From positions 310,001 through 374,000 of the forward strand of contig NZ_JAKNTK010000001.1 in assembly GCF_022440805.1 (NCBI RefSeq): a stretch of 64,000 bases of DNA, written 5' to 3'. This document shows positions 1 to 8,400 of the stretch, piece after piece (positions within the stretch are counted from its first letter, which is position 1; each line of letters starts with the position of its first letter). The DNA comes from Holdemania massiliensis. GTDB lineage: Bacteria > Bacillota_I > Bacilli_A > Erysipelotrichales > Erysipelotrichaceae. Under the pieces are notes generated by a model. That model did not search any database. It was not told where the DNA came from and worked only from the letters and a program-made list of their open reading frames with translations. The translations under genes were made by a program, and so were the position numbers.

Positions 1-275
1 AGGAAGCTTATCCCAACGAAAGGCTGTTTGTCGTCATGCGCGGTGTTGCAACGGTGAAAAAAGTTATGGATCTTGGGTATGTCTTTCCTGTGATTAACGT
101 TGGAAACATCTCCAACAAATTGGGTTCTGTTCGAGTTGTCGGAACGACCAGCGTCACGCCTGAGGAAGCGCAGCTGTTTCGCGAGATTGCGGAAAAAGGA
201 ATTCGGATCACCGCGCAGATGGTACCAAGCGATGAACTGAAGGAATTCATGCCGCTGCTCGAACGGGCGTTCTAA
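1..275 (+). CDS. PTS mannose/fructose/sorbose-family EIIB, C-terminal part
   Basis: This is the 3' end of a gene that enters from the left edge; the frame is open from base 3. The visible residues include the INVGN segment followed by a KGI-type strand, which is typical of the C-terminal half of mannose-family EIIB proteins. EIIB accepts phosphate on a His from EIIA and passes it to the sugar bound by EIIC/EIID. The catalytic His lies outside the window, so activity cannot be judged. It is probably the last gene of its operon, since the next gene is a regulator with its own ribosome binding site. An internal Met at 36 is unlikely to be a real start. Confidence 0.75.
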   Translation, partial: EAYPNERLFVVMRGVATVKKVMDLGYVFPVINVGNISNKLGSVRVVGTTSVTPEEAQLFREIAEKGIRITAQMVPSDELKEFMPLLERAF

Positions 276-353
276 GCTGAAATTGTTCCGGCCTAAAATC
301 GCTTTTAATCATGAAAATTCGCAGTCAAAATGCGGAGGAAAAGGAGGATGGAT

Positions 354-1298
354 ATGACAAATTCACCGGTTCTTAATGAAATCAATCGTGAGAAGTTAAA
401 AGAAGTTCTGTCAAATGGATATCCGATGAGCAAAGCGGCGCTGGCAGAAAGGACGGGACTTGATCTGTCGCTTGTCAGCAGCATTGTCGATGAACTGGTA
501 AAAACGCGGGAAATCCAGGCGGTGGGAACACAGTCAGTCAAAGCGGGCAAGAGCTGCCGGGTCTATCAATACAATTTAGACTGCCGCAGCGTTATTGTGC
601 TGATGCTGCAGGGACAGAGAATTGACTGGTTTTTGTTAGACAGCCTGGGCATGACCAAAAACCAGGGACAGGTCGAAGTTGAATCAGATCAGCTGGAAAC
701 GATGCTGTTCCTGCTTCAGACGATGCGCCGCAGCGAACCTTCGCTATGCTGCTTTGCTTTGGGCATGGATGCCAAAGGTGAGGATGAAACTGACGAGGAT
801 CTGCTGAAAAAGTTGGAAACAGCCAGCGGGTTAAAGGGAATCATCGGCAGTCGCATGTGCTTTAGTGCTGAGGGCAGCGGACAGCGGCTGCGGTTAAAAG
901 AAAACCATTCGCTGATGAGTTTTGGTTTTGGGCAATCCGGTCTGAGCGGCAGCTTCGTGGTCAACGGCAAAGTTCAAAAGGACATACCGAGTTGGACTGA
1001 CGCATCAAAACCATTGCCGGAGCTTCATGAGGAAAATTCTTCGGATGAACTTTTGCAGGCGCAGCTGCAGTGGATCGAAAACAGCGTGCTTGCTGCGGAT
1101 CCGGATGTCGTTGTGTTCTATGCGCATCCTTTCTTTGAACAGCATAAAGAAGAGATCCTTGCTGGTTTGAAACAACGTTATAACACCCTGCCGGTTCCGA
1201 AGATCATGACTGCGGAAAACTTCCAACTGGATTATGAAATCGGCCTAAGCAGGCAGGCCATGGCACTGCTGGAGGAATTCAAAGATCGGCAGGTTTAA
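354..1298 (+). CDS. ROK-like transcriptional regulator with degenerate sugar-kinase domain
   Basis: A 314-residue protein. The first 65 or so residues form a winged helix-turn-helix like that of NagC/XylR-type ROK repressors (LAERTGLDLSLVSSIVDEL). The rest has the length and layout of a ROK domain, but I do not see the DxGxT phosphate loop or the zinc-binding Cys cluster, so sugar phosphorylation is unlikely. The start is placed at the third in-frame ATG because AAGGAGG ends six bases before it; ATGs at 330 and 348 overlap or abut that site. It follows a PTS gene, so control of the upstream PTS operon or of the downstream EIIA gene is a reasonable inference. The ligand is unknown. Confidence 0.65.
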   Translation: MTNSPVLNEINREKLKEVLSNGYPMSKAALAERTGLDLSLVSSIVDELVKTREIQAVGTQSVKAGKSCRVYQYNLDCRSVIVLMLQGQRIDWFLLDSLGMTKNQGQVEVESDQLETMLFLLQTMRRSEPSLCCFALGMDAKGEDETDEDLLKKLETASGLKGIIGSRMCFSAEGSGQRLRLKENHSLMSFGFGQSGLSGSFVVNGKVQKDIPSWTDASKPLPELHEENSSDELLQAQLQWIENSVLAADPDVVVFYAHPFFEQHKEEILAGLKQRYNTLPVPKIMTAENFQLDYEIGLSRQAMALLEEFKDRQV

Positions 1299-1377
1299 GT
1301 GTTTGATAATTGAGTAAATCATTGGGGTCAGGAAAAAGCGGCCAGAGAAGCTGCTTCTCCGCTTATCCATAACCCTT

Positions 1378-1419
1378 GAAACAGAAAGAACCGTTGAATA
1401 CAGCGGTTTTTTCTGTTTC
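1378..1419 (+). terminator. Intrinsic terminator after the ROK-like regulator
   Basis: A 16-bp stem (GAAACAGAAAGAACCG paired with CGGTTTTTTCTGTTTC, one G-T pair) closes a 10-base loop. The T run is within the right arm, so it is slightly atypical. It would end transcription from the regulator. Confidence 0.6.
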
Positions 1420-1648
1420 GGCAAGGAATTTGCATTGTCGGAGATGAGAGTGCAGATGAACAGCAGGATTCAAATGAAGTTTTAGAAAAAGAAAGCAGGC
1501 AGAATGCCAGATGTAAGCAAGTCTGCATTATTTTTGCTTTGAGGCGCTTGTCAGATGCGAGATGAAACACAGTTCAGGAAAAGCCGGTCGTGATAGACGA
1601 AACAGAACAGGATAAAACACAGAAATCATAAAATGTCAGCATTTATCG

Positions 1649-1677
1649 TTGATAAAATAAACGCACTTCTTTAAAAT
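1649..1677 (+). promoter_or_regulatory. Sigma-A promoter of the EIIA gene
   Basis: TTGATA at 1649 and TAAAAT at 1672 are separated by 17 bases. The predicted start of transcription is near 1684, about 80 bases upstream of the start codon. Confidence 0.6.
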
Positions 1678-1763
1678 GGGAAAAGTAAAACCACGGATAG
1701 TCCGAAATCATTCAATTCAGCAAAGTCAGCGGATATCCAAAAAGATTGCTTGAGGAGGCTGTC

Positions 1764-2240
1764 ATGTTTAATTTATTTAAAAAACCTGTGCGTTGTGAGG
1801 TCCTGTCACCTGTGGACGGCATCAGTGTGCCCTTGGAGGAAGTGCCGGATCCGGTCTTTGCCCAGAAAATGATGGGGGAAGGCATTGGCTTCCGCTATGC
1901 GGGAGAGTGGGTATACTCTCCGATGAACGCAACCGTGCTGCTGGTGGCGGAAACCCGCCATGCGGTAGGCCTGAAAGGCGCTAACGGAGCGGAAGTGCTG
2001 CTGCATATCGGCATGGACACGGTCGAGCTTCAGGGACAGGGGTTAGAAGTGTTTGTTAAGCCCGGACAGAAGGTTAAAGCCGGTGATCCGTTGGTTCGGA
2101 TCGACCGGGCGTTCATGGAACAGAAGCAGATCGATTTGACGACGATGATCGTCGTGACCAACAGCCGGGAATATCGGGTTGAAATCATGCCGACGGGTCA
2201 GGTGAAGACTGGAGATCTTGTGCTTTGCGCGGATCGTTAA
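1764..2240 (+). CDS. PTS glucose-type EIIA component
   Basis: A 158-residue single-domain EIIA of the glucose family (Crr/PtsG-EIIA fold). The signature VLLHIGMDTVEL contains the phospho-accepting His81, and the partner His66 lies in RHAVGLK. The protein takes phosphate from HPr-His-P and passes it to the EIIB of a glucose-family permease; free-standing forms may serve several EIIBC proteins lacking their own EIIA. The ATG is preceded by GAGGAGG with five bases between. A TTG 18 bases upstream overlaps that site and is rejected. It is monocistronic here: its own promoter lies upstream and the rplK promoter follows. No cognate EIIBC is in the window. Confidence 0.9.
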   Translation: MFNLFKKPVRCEVLSPVDGISVPLEEVPDPVFAQKMMGEGIGFRYAGEWVYSPMNATVLLVAETRHAVGLKGANGAEVLLHIGMDTVELQGQGLEVFVKPGQKVKAGDPLVRIDRAFMEQKQIDLTTMIVVTNSREYRVEIMPTGQVKTGDLVLCADR

Positions 2241-2279
2241 AAAAACCGCTCAAACTCGGCTTAAAATCAAAAATATCCC

Positions 2280-2308
2280 TTGACTAAAGGCTGAAACCCG
2301 CTTAGAAT
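2280..2308 (+). promoter_or_regulatory. Promoter of the rplK-rplA operon
   Basis: TTGACT and TAGAAT are spaced by 17 bases, a near-consensus sigma-A promoter. Transcription would begin near 2315, giving a leader of about 100 bases before rplK. Confidence 0.75.
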
Positions 2309-2337
2309 AGTAATGCTGTCGAAGGCAGCAAGTTTTA

Positions 2338-2372
2338 TTATGCGTGGGAGGACGGTGTTGCACCTGTCCACA
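2338..2372 (+). promoter_or_regulatory. Probable ribosomal protein L1 autoregulatory site in the rplK leader
   Basis: The leader contains GTGGGAGG at 2344, the same motif as in the L1-binding helix region of 23S rRNA, directly followed by a hairpin (GGACGGTG, loop TTG, CACCTGTCC with one bulge). Leader mimics of the rRNA site through which L1 represses its own operon are known in bacteria and archaea. Assignment here is by motif and position only. Confidence 0.55.
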
Positions 2373-2413
2373 AAACCACAGCACAGACAATCAATTTTAA
2401 GGAGGAATGTCTT

Positions 2414-2833
2414 GTGAGCAAGAAAGTTGCAAAAATTTGTAAGCTCCAGTTCCAGGCAGGCGGAGCCCGTCCGGGACCGGCACTGGCTTCTGCAGGCATC
2501 AACATGCCGCAGTTCTGCAACGCATTTAACGATGCGACCAAGGATCGTGCAGGCGATATCGTCCCTGTCATCATCACAGCGTATGAAGACAAGAGCTTTG
2601 ATTTCGTTCTGAAAACGACACCAGCCTCAGTTCTGATTAAGAAGGCTGCCGGTATCAAGTCCGGATCAGGCAGCGCCAAAGCCAACATCGTCGGAAAGAT
2701 CTCTCTGGAAAAGTGCAGAGAAATCGCTGAGTACAAGATGCCGGATCTGAACGCCAATGATGTAGAAGCAGCAATGCGGATTATCGCCGGAACAGCGCGC
2801 AATATGGGCGTAGCTGTTGAAGGCATGGAATAA
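2414..2833 (+). CDS. rplK: 50S ribosomal protein L11
   Basis: A 139-residue L11, which binds the GTPase-associated region of 23S rRNA and helps factors act on the ribosome. The C-terminal rRNA-binding domain is ordinary (MPDLNANDVEAAMRII). The N-terminal domain is unusual. Where B. subtilis, as I recall it, has KANPAPPVGPAL, this protein has GARPGPAL, a four-residue loss that removes the conserved Pro22-Pro23 pair contacted by thiostrepton. Translation starts at GTG, eight bases after AAGGAGG. It is the first gene of the rplK-rplA operon, with 15 bases to rplA. Confidence 0.97.
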   Translation: MSKKVAKICKLQFQAGGARPGPALASAGINMPQFCNAFNDATKDRAGDIVPVIITAYEDKSFDFVLKTTPASVLIKKAAGIKSGSGSAKANIVGKISLEKCREIAEYKMPDLNANDVEAAMRIIAGTARNMGVAVEGME

Positions 2834-2848
2834 GAGAGGGACATCACG

Positions 2849-3532
2849 ATGGCAAAAAGAGGTAAGAAATACACAGAGGCACTGAAGCAGGTCGATGCAG
2901 CGAAGCTGTACAGCCTGACCGAAGCGGTCGCTCTGGCGAAGAAAATCAACACTGCAAAATTCGACGCATCCGTCGAAATCTCCTTCAACCTGAACGTTGA
3001 CCCACGTCACGCAGATCAGCAGATCCGCGGCGCGATGGTTCTGCCGAACGGCACAGGCCGTTCCCAGAAGGTCTTAGTCGTCACTCAGGGCGCGAAGGAA
3101 CAGGAAGCCAAGGATGCCGGCGCAGATTTTGTCGGCGGCAAGGAAATCCTGGAAGATATCAAAAAGGGCTGGTTCGGATTTGACGTTATCGTCGCTACTC
3201 CGGATATGATGGGCGAACTCGGTAAGCTGGGTAAAATCCTGGGCCCGAAAGGCTTAATGCCAAACCCGAAGACGGGCACCGTGACGATGAACATCGCCAA
3301 CGCTGTCAACGAAATTAAGAAAGGTAAGGTTACTTACCGCGTTGACAAGGAAGGCAACATCAACGTCATGATCGGCAAGTGCTCCTTCACCGATGAACAG
3401 CTGGCAGAAAACGCAAAAGCGCTGTACGGCGTCATTGCAAAGGCTCGTCCGGCTGCAGTTAAGGGTAACTACATGAAGAGCATCACGGTTTCCACAACTA
3501 TGGGACCGGCGATTCGTGTCGCTGCTGAGTAA
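2849..3532 (+). CDS. rplA: 50S ribosomal protein L1
   Basis: A 227-residue protein of normal length for L1. L1 forms the mobile stalk near the ribosomal E site and represses its own mRNA. Recognisable features are the GKILGPKGLMPNPKTGTV segment and the C-terminal MKSITVSTTMGP. It is the second gene of the operon, with an AGAGAGGGA site before the ATG. The stop is followed after only four bases by the -35 element of the rplJ promoter. Confidence 0.98.
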   Translation: MAKRGKKYTEALKQVDAAKLYSLTEAVALAKKINTAKFDASVEISFNLNVDPRHADQQIRGAMVLPNGTGRSQKVLVVTQGAKEQEAKDAGADFVGGKEILEDIKKGWFGFDVIVATPDMMGELGKLGKILGPKGLMPNPKTGTVTMNIANAVNEIKKGKVTYRVDKEGNINVMIGKCSFTDEQLAENAKALYGVIAKARPAAVKGNYMKSITVSTTMGPAIRVAAE

Positions 3533-3536
3533 TTGC

Positions 3537-3564
3537 TTGACAATTACGAAAACCCTGTTAAGAT
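3537..3564 (+). promoter_or_regulatory. Promoter of the rplJ-rplL operon
   Basis: TTGACA at 3537 and TAAGAT at 3559, spacer 16 bases. Transcription would start near 3571, just upstream of the L10 leader. Confidence 0.7.
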
Positions 3565-3579
3565 TAGTTTGTTATCAAT

Positions 3580-3681
3580 ATACCATAGACAGCAACGGCC
3601 ACACGGCTTAATCATGTTGCCGAGGTAGGAAGATCAACTTTGAACTTTCAAAACCCGTGCTGTCTTGAGTGCGGGTTTTTA
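3580..3681 (+). ncRNA. L10 leader (ribosomal protein autoregulatory RNA) with attenuator
   Basis: The segments AGACAGCAACGG, GGCTTAATC and TTGCCGAGGT match the conserved core of the L10 leader found upstream of rplJ in Firmicutes. L10(L12)4 is known to bind this RNA when in excess. It is followed by a hairpin (AAAACCCG at 3650 with CGGGTTTT at 3672) and a T run, placed as an intrinsic attenuator 40 bases before the rplJ start. Confidence 0.8.
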
Positions 3682-3723
3682 TATTCAGGTATATTGTGAC
3701 AGTATAAAATGGAGGTGTACGGA

Positions 3724-4245
3724 ATGAAAGATGCGGTATTAGAATCCAAAAAGGCAATCGTCTCTGCGATTCAGGAAAAGATGACGAGCAGCCAGTCAAC
3801 AGTTGTTGTTGAATACCGTGGTCTGACAGTTGCCGAAGTCACTGAATTGAGAAGAAGCCTGCGGGCTGAAGGCATTGAATTCAAGGTTTACAAGAATTCC
3901 ATGTCCCAGCGTGCCGCTGAGGCTGCCGGATTCAATGAGCTGACGGAACAGCTGACCGGACCAAACGCAATCGCATTCTCTGATGATGCTGTTGCGCCAA
4001 GCCGCGTGCTGGCGAAGTTCGCCAAGAAGCACGACAAATTAGTTCTGAAGGGTGCGATCGTCGAAGGCAAAGTCGTCGGCGTCGATACGATTAAAGAACT
4101 CTCCAGCCTGCCGAACCGTGATGGCATGCTGTCCATGCTGCTGAGCTGCCTGCAGGCACCGGTTCGCAGCTTCGCTTGCGCTGTTAAAGCAGTCGCAGAC
4201 AAAGACGGAGAAGCTGCTCCCGCTGAAGAAGCAGCTGCTGAATAA
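3724..4245 (+). CDS. rplJ: 50S ribosomal protein L10
   Basis: A 173-residue L10, the base of the L7/L12 stalk. The N-terminal domain (VVVEYRGLTVAEVTELR) is typical. The C-terminus carries a short Ala/Glu-rich tail of about 12 residues. The ATG at 3724 is chosen because GGAGGTG lies just upstream; an in-frame ATG at 3709 overlaps that site. It is cotranscribed with rplL 27 bases downstream and probably controlled by the leader attenuator before it. Confidence 0.97.
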   Translation: MKDAVLESKKAIVSAIQEKMTSSQSTVVVEYRGLTVAEVTELRRSLRAEGIEFKVYKNSMSQRAAEAAGFNELTEQLTGPNAIAFSDDAVAPSRVLAKFAKKHDKLVLKGAIVEGKVVGVDTIKELSSLPNRDGMLSMLLSCLQAPVRSFACAVKAVADKDGEAAPAEEAAAE

Positions 4246-4272
4246 CAAAACTGACCAAGGAGGAATAAGAAC

Positions 4273-4644
4273 ATGGCAAAGTTAACAAATGCTGAAATCA
4301 TCGAATCTCTGAAAGAGATGACAATTCTGGAACTGAACGAACTGGTAAAAGCGATCGAAGAAGAATTCGGCGTAACGGCTGCGGCTCCGGTTGCAGCAGC
4401 GGCTCCGGCTGAAGCTGCGGCTCCTACAGGACCGACAGAAGTTTCCGTATTCCTGAAGGAAGTCGGCGCTTCGAAGGTTGGCGTCATCAAGATCGTTCGT
4501 GAAATCACAGGCTTAGGTCTGGTTGAAGCGAAGGGCTTAGTTGATAAGTGCCCAAGCGCAATCAAGGAAAACATCAAGCCGGAAGAAGCCGAAGAAATCA
4601 AGAAGAAACTGATGGATGCCGGCGCTTCTGTCGAAATCAAATAA
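4273..4644 (+). CDS. rplL: 50S ribosomal protein L7/L12
   Basis: A 123-residue L7/L12, the multi-copy stalk protein that recruits translation factors. It shows the N-terminal dimerisation helices, an Ala/Pro-rich hinge (about residues 35-55) and a C-terminal domain with EVSVFLKEVGASKVGVIK and GLGLVEAKGLVD. CCAAGGAGG precedes the ATG. It is the second gene of the rplJ-rplL transcript. Confidence 0.98.
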   Translation: MAKLTNAEIIESLKEMTILELNELVKAIEEEFGVTAAAPVAAAAPAEAAAPTGPTEVSVFLKEVGASKVGVIKIVREITGLGLVEAKGLVDKCPSAIKENIKPEEAEEIKKKLMDAGASVEIK

Positions 4645-4713
4645 GTTTCGCAAACACAGATTATCCATTCTGCAAAATCTGCGGAATGAAATTAGCCCAT
4701 GGGAGGCGATGGA

Positions 4714-5310
4714 ATGAGTCATTACTTTACTGACAATCGTCAACTACCACAAAACCGGAAGGAGATTTCTTTCCGGTTTTCGGGCTTTATTATCCCTCTT
4801 ATTACAGACAATGGAGTGTTCTGTAAAAGTGAAGTGGATTTTGGATCGTATGTCCTGTTGAAAACGATTAAGGAAGAACCGCTGGGTGATCATGTCCTGG
4901 ATCTGGGCTGCGGCTACGGCGTCATCGGCGTCACGGTAAAGAAATTATTTCCCGATGCTGAAATGCTGATGGTGGATGTCAATCCCCGGGCGGTAGAGCT
5001 GGCTGTTCTTAATGCGCAGAAGAACAGTGTGGAAGCTGAAGTTCGGGTATCGGATATCTTTGAGAATGTCACTGAAACGTTGAGCGATATTCTGACCAAT
5101 CCGCCGATCCGTGCCGGCAAGAAAGTGATTTACGCGATGTTTGAGCAGGCGTATGATCATTTGCGCCCGCAAGGGCATCTGTACGTGGTGATCCGCAAGC
5201 AGCAGGGCGCACTCAGTGCGAAAGCCAAGATTGAGGAAATTTTTGGCAACTGTGAAGTGATCAACAAAGAAAAAGGATATTACATTTTGAAATCGACAAA
5301 AACAGATTGA
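4714..5310 (+). CDS. ybxB: Class I SAM-dependent methyltransferase, YbxB/RsmC-like
   Basis: A 198-residue methyltransferase with the SAM-binding motif VLDLGCGYGVIGV (about residues 57-69) and an NPPIR catalytic motif, which is characteristic of enzymes that methylate exocyclic amines of bases such as the 16S rRNA m2G1207 enzyme RsmC. In Bacillus the equivalent gene (ybxB) also sits between rplL and rpoB, so synteny supports the name. Only the catalytic half of E. coli RsmC is present. The start is the ATG after GGGAGGCG; an ATG 15 bases earlier overlaps that site. The stop codon is inside the rpoB promoter. Confidence 0.85.
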   Translation: MSHYFTDNRQLPQNRKEISFRFSGFIIPLITDNGVFCKSEVDFGSYVLLKTIKEEPLGDHVLDLGCGYGVIGVTVKKLFPDAEMLMVDVNPRAVELAVLNAQKNSVEAEVRVSDIFENVTETLSDILTNPPIRAGKKVIYAMFEQAYDHLRPQGHLYVVIRKQQGALSAKAKIEEIFGNCEVINKEKGYYILKSTKTD

Positions 5311-5335
5311 CAACTTGTATTAAGTTTGGTACTAT
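5307..5335 (+). promoter_or_regulatory. Promoter of rpoB-rpoC
   Basis: TTGACA at 5307 and TACTAT at 5330, spacer 17 bases. The -35 box overlaps the stop codon of the upstream methyltransferase gene. The leader is about 80 bases. Confidence 0.75.
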
Positions 5336-5419
5336 ATTAAATTGCAAAAATGTATAAAAGTTAAGGGGGTTTTAGGCCCTTTTAGCCGTTGTTAACACTG
5401 TTATGAAAGGATGGCGTAC

Positions 5420-8400
5420 ATGGAAAAAATGCAGAACTACCGTATTGAAAAACTGGGTAAAAAGGCAGAACGCCGGAATTATTCCAAAGTCAGCGGCAGC
5501 CTCGATCTTCCAGATCTGGTTGAAGTGCAGACTCAGTCTTTTGAATGGTTTATCAGAGAAGGCATCAGGGAAGTTTTTGAAGATATTTACCCGATTCAGA
5601 ACTACGGTGGAAATATTCGCCTGAAATTCGTAGATTACGAATTCGGCACGCCAAAGTATACCGTCAACGAGTGCAAATACCGGGAGGCGAATTTCGCCGC
5701 GCCATTGAAAGCCAAAATGGAGCTGGAAATGGTCGACAATACAACCGGTGAGGTACTGACAAAATGGGAAGACGTTTTCCTGGGCGAATTCCCGATGATG
5801 ACGGAAACCGGAACTTTCATTATCAACGGCGCTGAACGTGTTATCGTTTCTCAGATCGTACGTTCGCCAGGCGCTTATTTTGATATTGCTTCCGAAGACA
5901 AAACTGGCAAAGATAGCTTCAACTGTGAACTGATCCCAAGCCGCGGTACGTGGCTGGAGTTCATGACCGATGGCAAGAAGGCGGCATTGGGCCGGATTGT
6001 CAACATGTCGGTCGACCGCAAACGTAAAATTTTATCCACAATCCTGTTCAAAGCCATTGGTATGTCTTTGAATCTGGAAAAGAGCGAAGATGGCTTTGAT
6101 ACGACGGAAATCCGCCGCTTCTTAAAAGCGTTGGGTCTGGAAGTGTTCGAGGAGAACATCGTTGAGGGTGAACCGCGCGAATTCCTGAACCTGTATATGC
6201 TGCTGTATACTTCGTTCTTCGGCAACTATGAAGAAATCCGCAACACGCTGGCTGCCGATAAGATCAAGACGAGCAACGAAGCGCTGCTGGCGATTTATGA
6301 AAACCAGCGTTCAGATGAAGTTCCGACGATCGACGGATCGATCAACCTGATGAACGCCAAGTTCTTCGATCACCGTCGTTATGATCTGACCAAAGCCGGA
6401 CGTTATAAATTAAGCAAAAAACTGTCGCTGACTGACCGCATGGAAGGGACTTACCTGGCGGAAGACGTACTCAGCGGCGAAGGCAAAGTGCTGTTTGAAA
6501 AAGGCACGTTTGTGACCAAGAAGGAACGGAATGTGCTGCGTGAAGAAATGCTGAAGGGCAGCCATGTAACAGCATTCCCATTCGTTCATGATTTCTCTCA
6601 TCCAGATACTTCCATGATGGATACATCCTGGAGTTTAGGTCTGATCGGCCGTATTTTGGCCAATGATGTGGACTGCGGCGAGCGTCTGTTTGAAAAAGGT
6701 ACGGTTCTGACCGAAAAAGACATCGAAGCCCTGGCGAAGGAAGTCAAGGAAGTCCGCGTTTATTCCGGACTGGTTGCCAAACCGGTCGCTTTGACGGCGG
6801 AAAATGCTTCGGCAGTGCTGAACTATGGTCACCGTTTCTTTGTCATCGGCCGTTTGACTGCCAATAATGAAGATATGACCAACAATGGCGAACTGGTCGT
6901 TGAACGCTACATCCCGGATGAAGATTATTCCAAACTGAGTGCTTCCGAGCAGCAGGTCATCATTGAACGTGCCCACCAGAACCAGGCGATTACCGCATGG
7001 TTAGTCGGGGCTGCGGTTCAGACGATTACGGTTTCCACTTCTTCCGACTGCAGCAATCCGATCAAGATCGTGGCGATTGACCCGATCAACCAGAAGAAAA
7101 CAATCACGATTTCCGACATGTATGCCTTCTACAGCTATGAGCTGAACATGATGGATGGTGTCGGCAGCGTCGATGATATCGATATGCTGGGCAACCGCCG
7201 CATCCGGACGGTCGGCGAACTGATCCAGAATCAGTTCCGGATCGGCTTGAGCCGAATGGAACGTGTCGTTAAAGAAAGAATGTCGATTGCGGAAGCGGCC
7301 GGCTTAACGCCGAAGCAGCTGACCAATATCCGTCCGCTGACCGCGGCGATCAAGGAGTTCTTCTCCTCTTCGCAGCTGTCGCAGTTTATGGATCAGCAGA
7401 ATCCGCTGGCTGAACTGACCAACAAGCGCCGTATTTCAGCGTTAGGTCCGGGTGGTTTAACCCGTGAGCGCGCCGGCTTTGAAGTCCGAGACGTTCACAA
7501 CAGCCATTACGGCCGAATCTGCCCGATTGAAACGCCGGAAGGTCCGAATATCGGCTTGATTTCCAACCTGACAACCTATGCTAAAATCAACGAATACGGC
7601 TTTATCGAAACACCGTACCGGTTAGTGAAAGCGGATGGCGAAGTCACGGAAGAGTATGTATATCTGTCAGCCGATGAAGAAAATGATTTCATCATCGCGC
7701 AGGCGAACGAAGTGCATGAAGGCCGGCTGATCAACGACATGGTCGTTGCCCGTAAAGCGGGTGAAACGATTATGGCGCACCGCGATCAGGTCGAACTGGC
7801 GGACGTTTCGCCGAAACAGATTGTTTCGGTTGCGACCGCGTGTATTCCGTTCTTGGAAAATGACGATGCTTCCCGTGCCCTGATGGGTGCGAACATGCAG
7901 CGTCAGGCAGTTCCGCTGCTGAATCCGCATTCGCCGTATGTCGGCACCGGGATGGAGCACCGCATCGCGCGGGACTCCGGCAGTGCCTGCATCTGCACCG
8001 GCAACGGCGTCGTCACCTATGTGGACGCCAATAAGATTGTCGTCACGGAGGATGAGGGCGAACAGCGCGTTTATGAGCTGCAGAAATTCCGCCGTTCCAA
8101 CGCCGGCACCTGCATCAATCAGCGGCCGATCGTCAAGCATGGCGAACGCGTTGAACGCGGGGATATTCTGGCCGACGGGCCTTCGATGGAAAAGGGCGAA
8201 CTGGCTTTAGGTCAGAACGTCACGATCGCGTTTATGACCTGGCACGGCTATAACTACGAAGATGCGATCATCATGTCCGAGCGGATGGTCCGCGACGATG
8301 TCTACACTTCTATTCATATTGAGGAATACGACATTGAATGCCGCGAAACGAAGCTGGGACCGGAAGAAATTACCCGCGATATTCCAAACGTCAGTGAAAA

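Larger units (their letters stand above)
1299..1763. other. Gene-free stretch between regulator and EIIA gene
   Basis: It holds a terminator-like hairpin near its left end and a good sigma-A promoter near its right end, listed separately. Between about 1420 and 1645 I see no convincing coding region, repeat or RNA structure. Confidence 0.6.

Noticed and set aside
3888..4640. A 250-codon minus-strand open frame across rplJ and rplL
   Set aside because: It is antisense to two certain ribosomal protein genes, is Ser/Ala-rich as expected for a shadow frame, and lacks a ribosome binding site.
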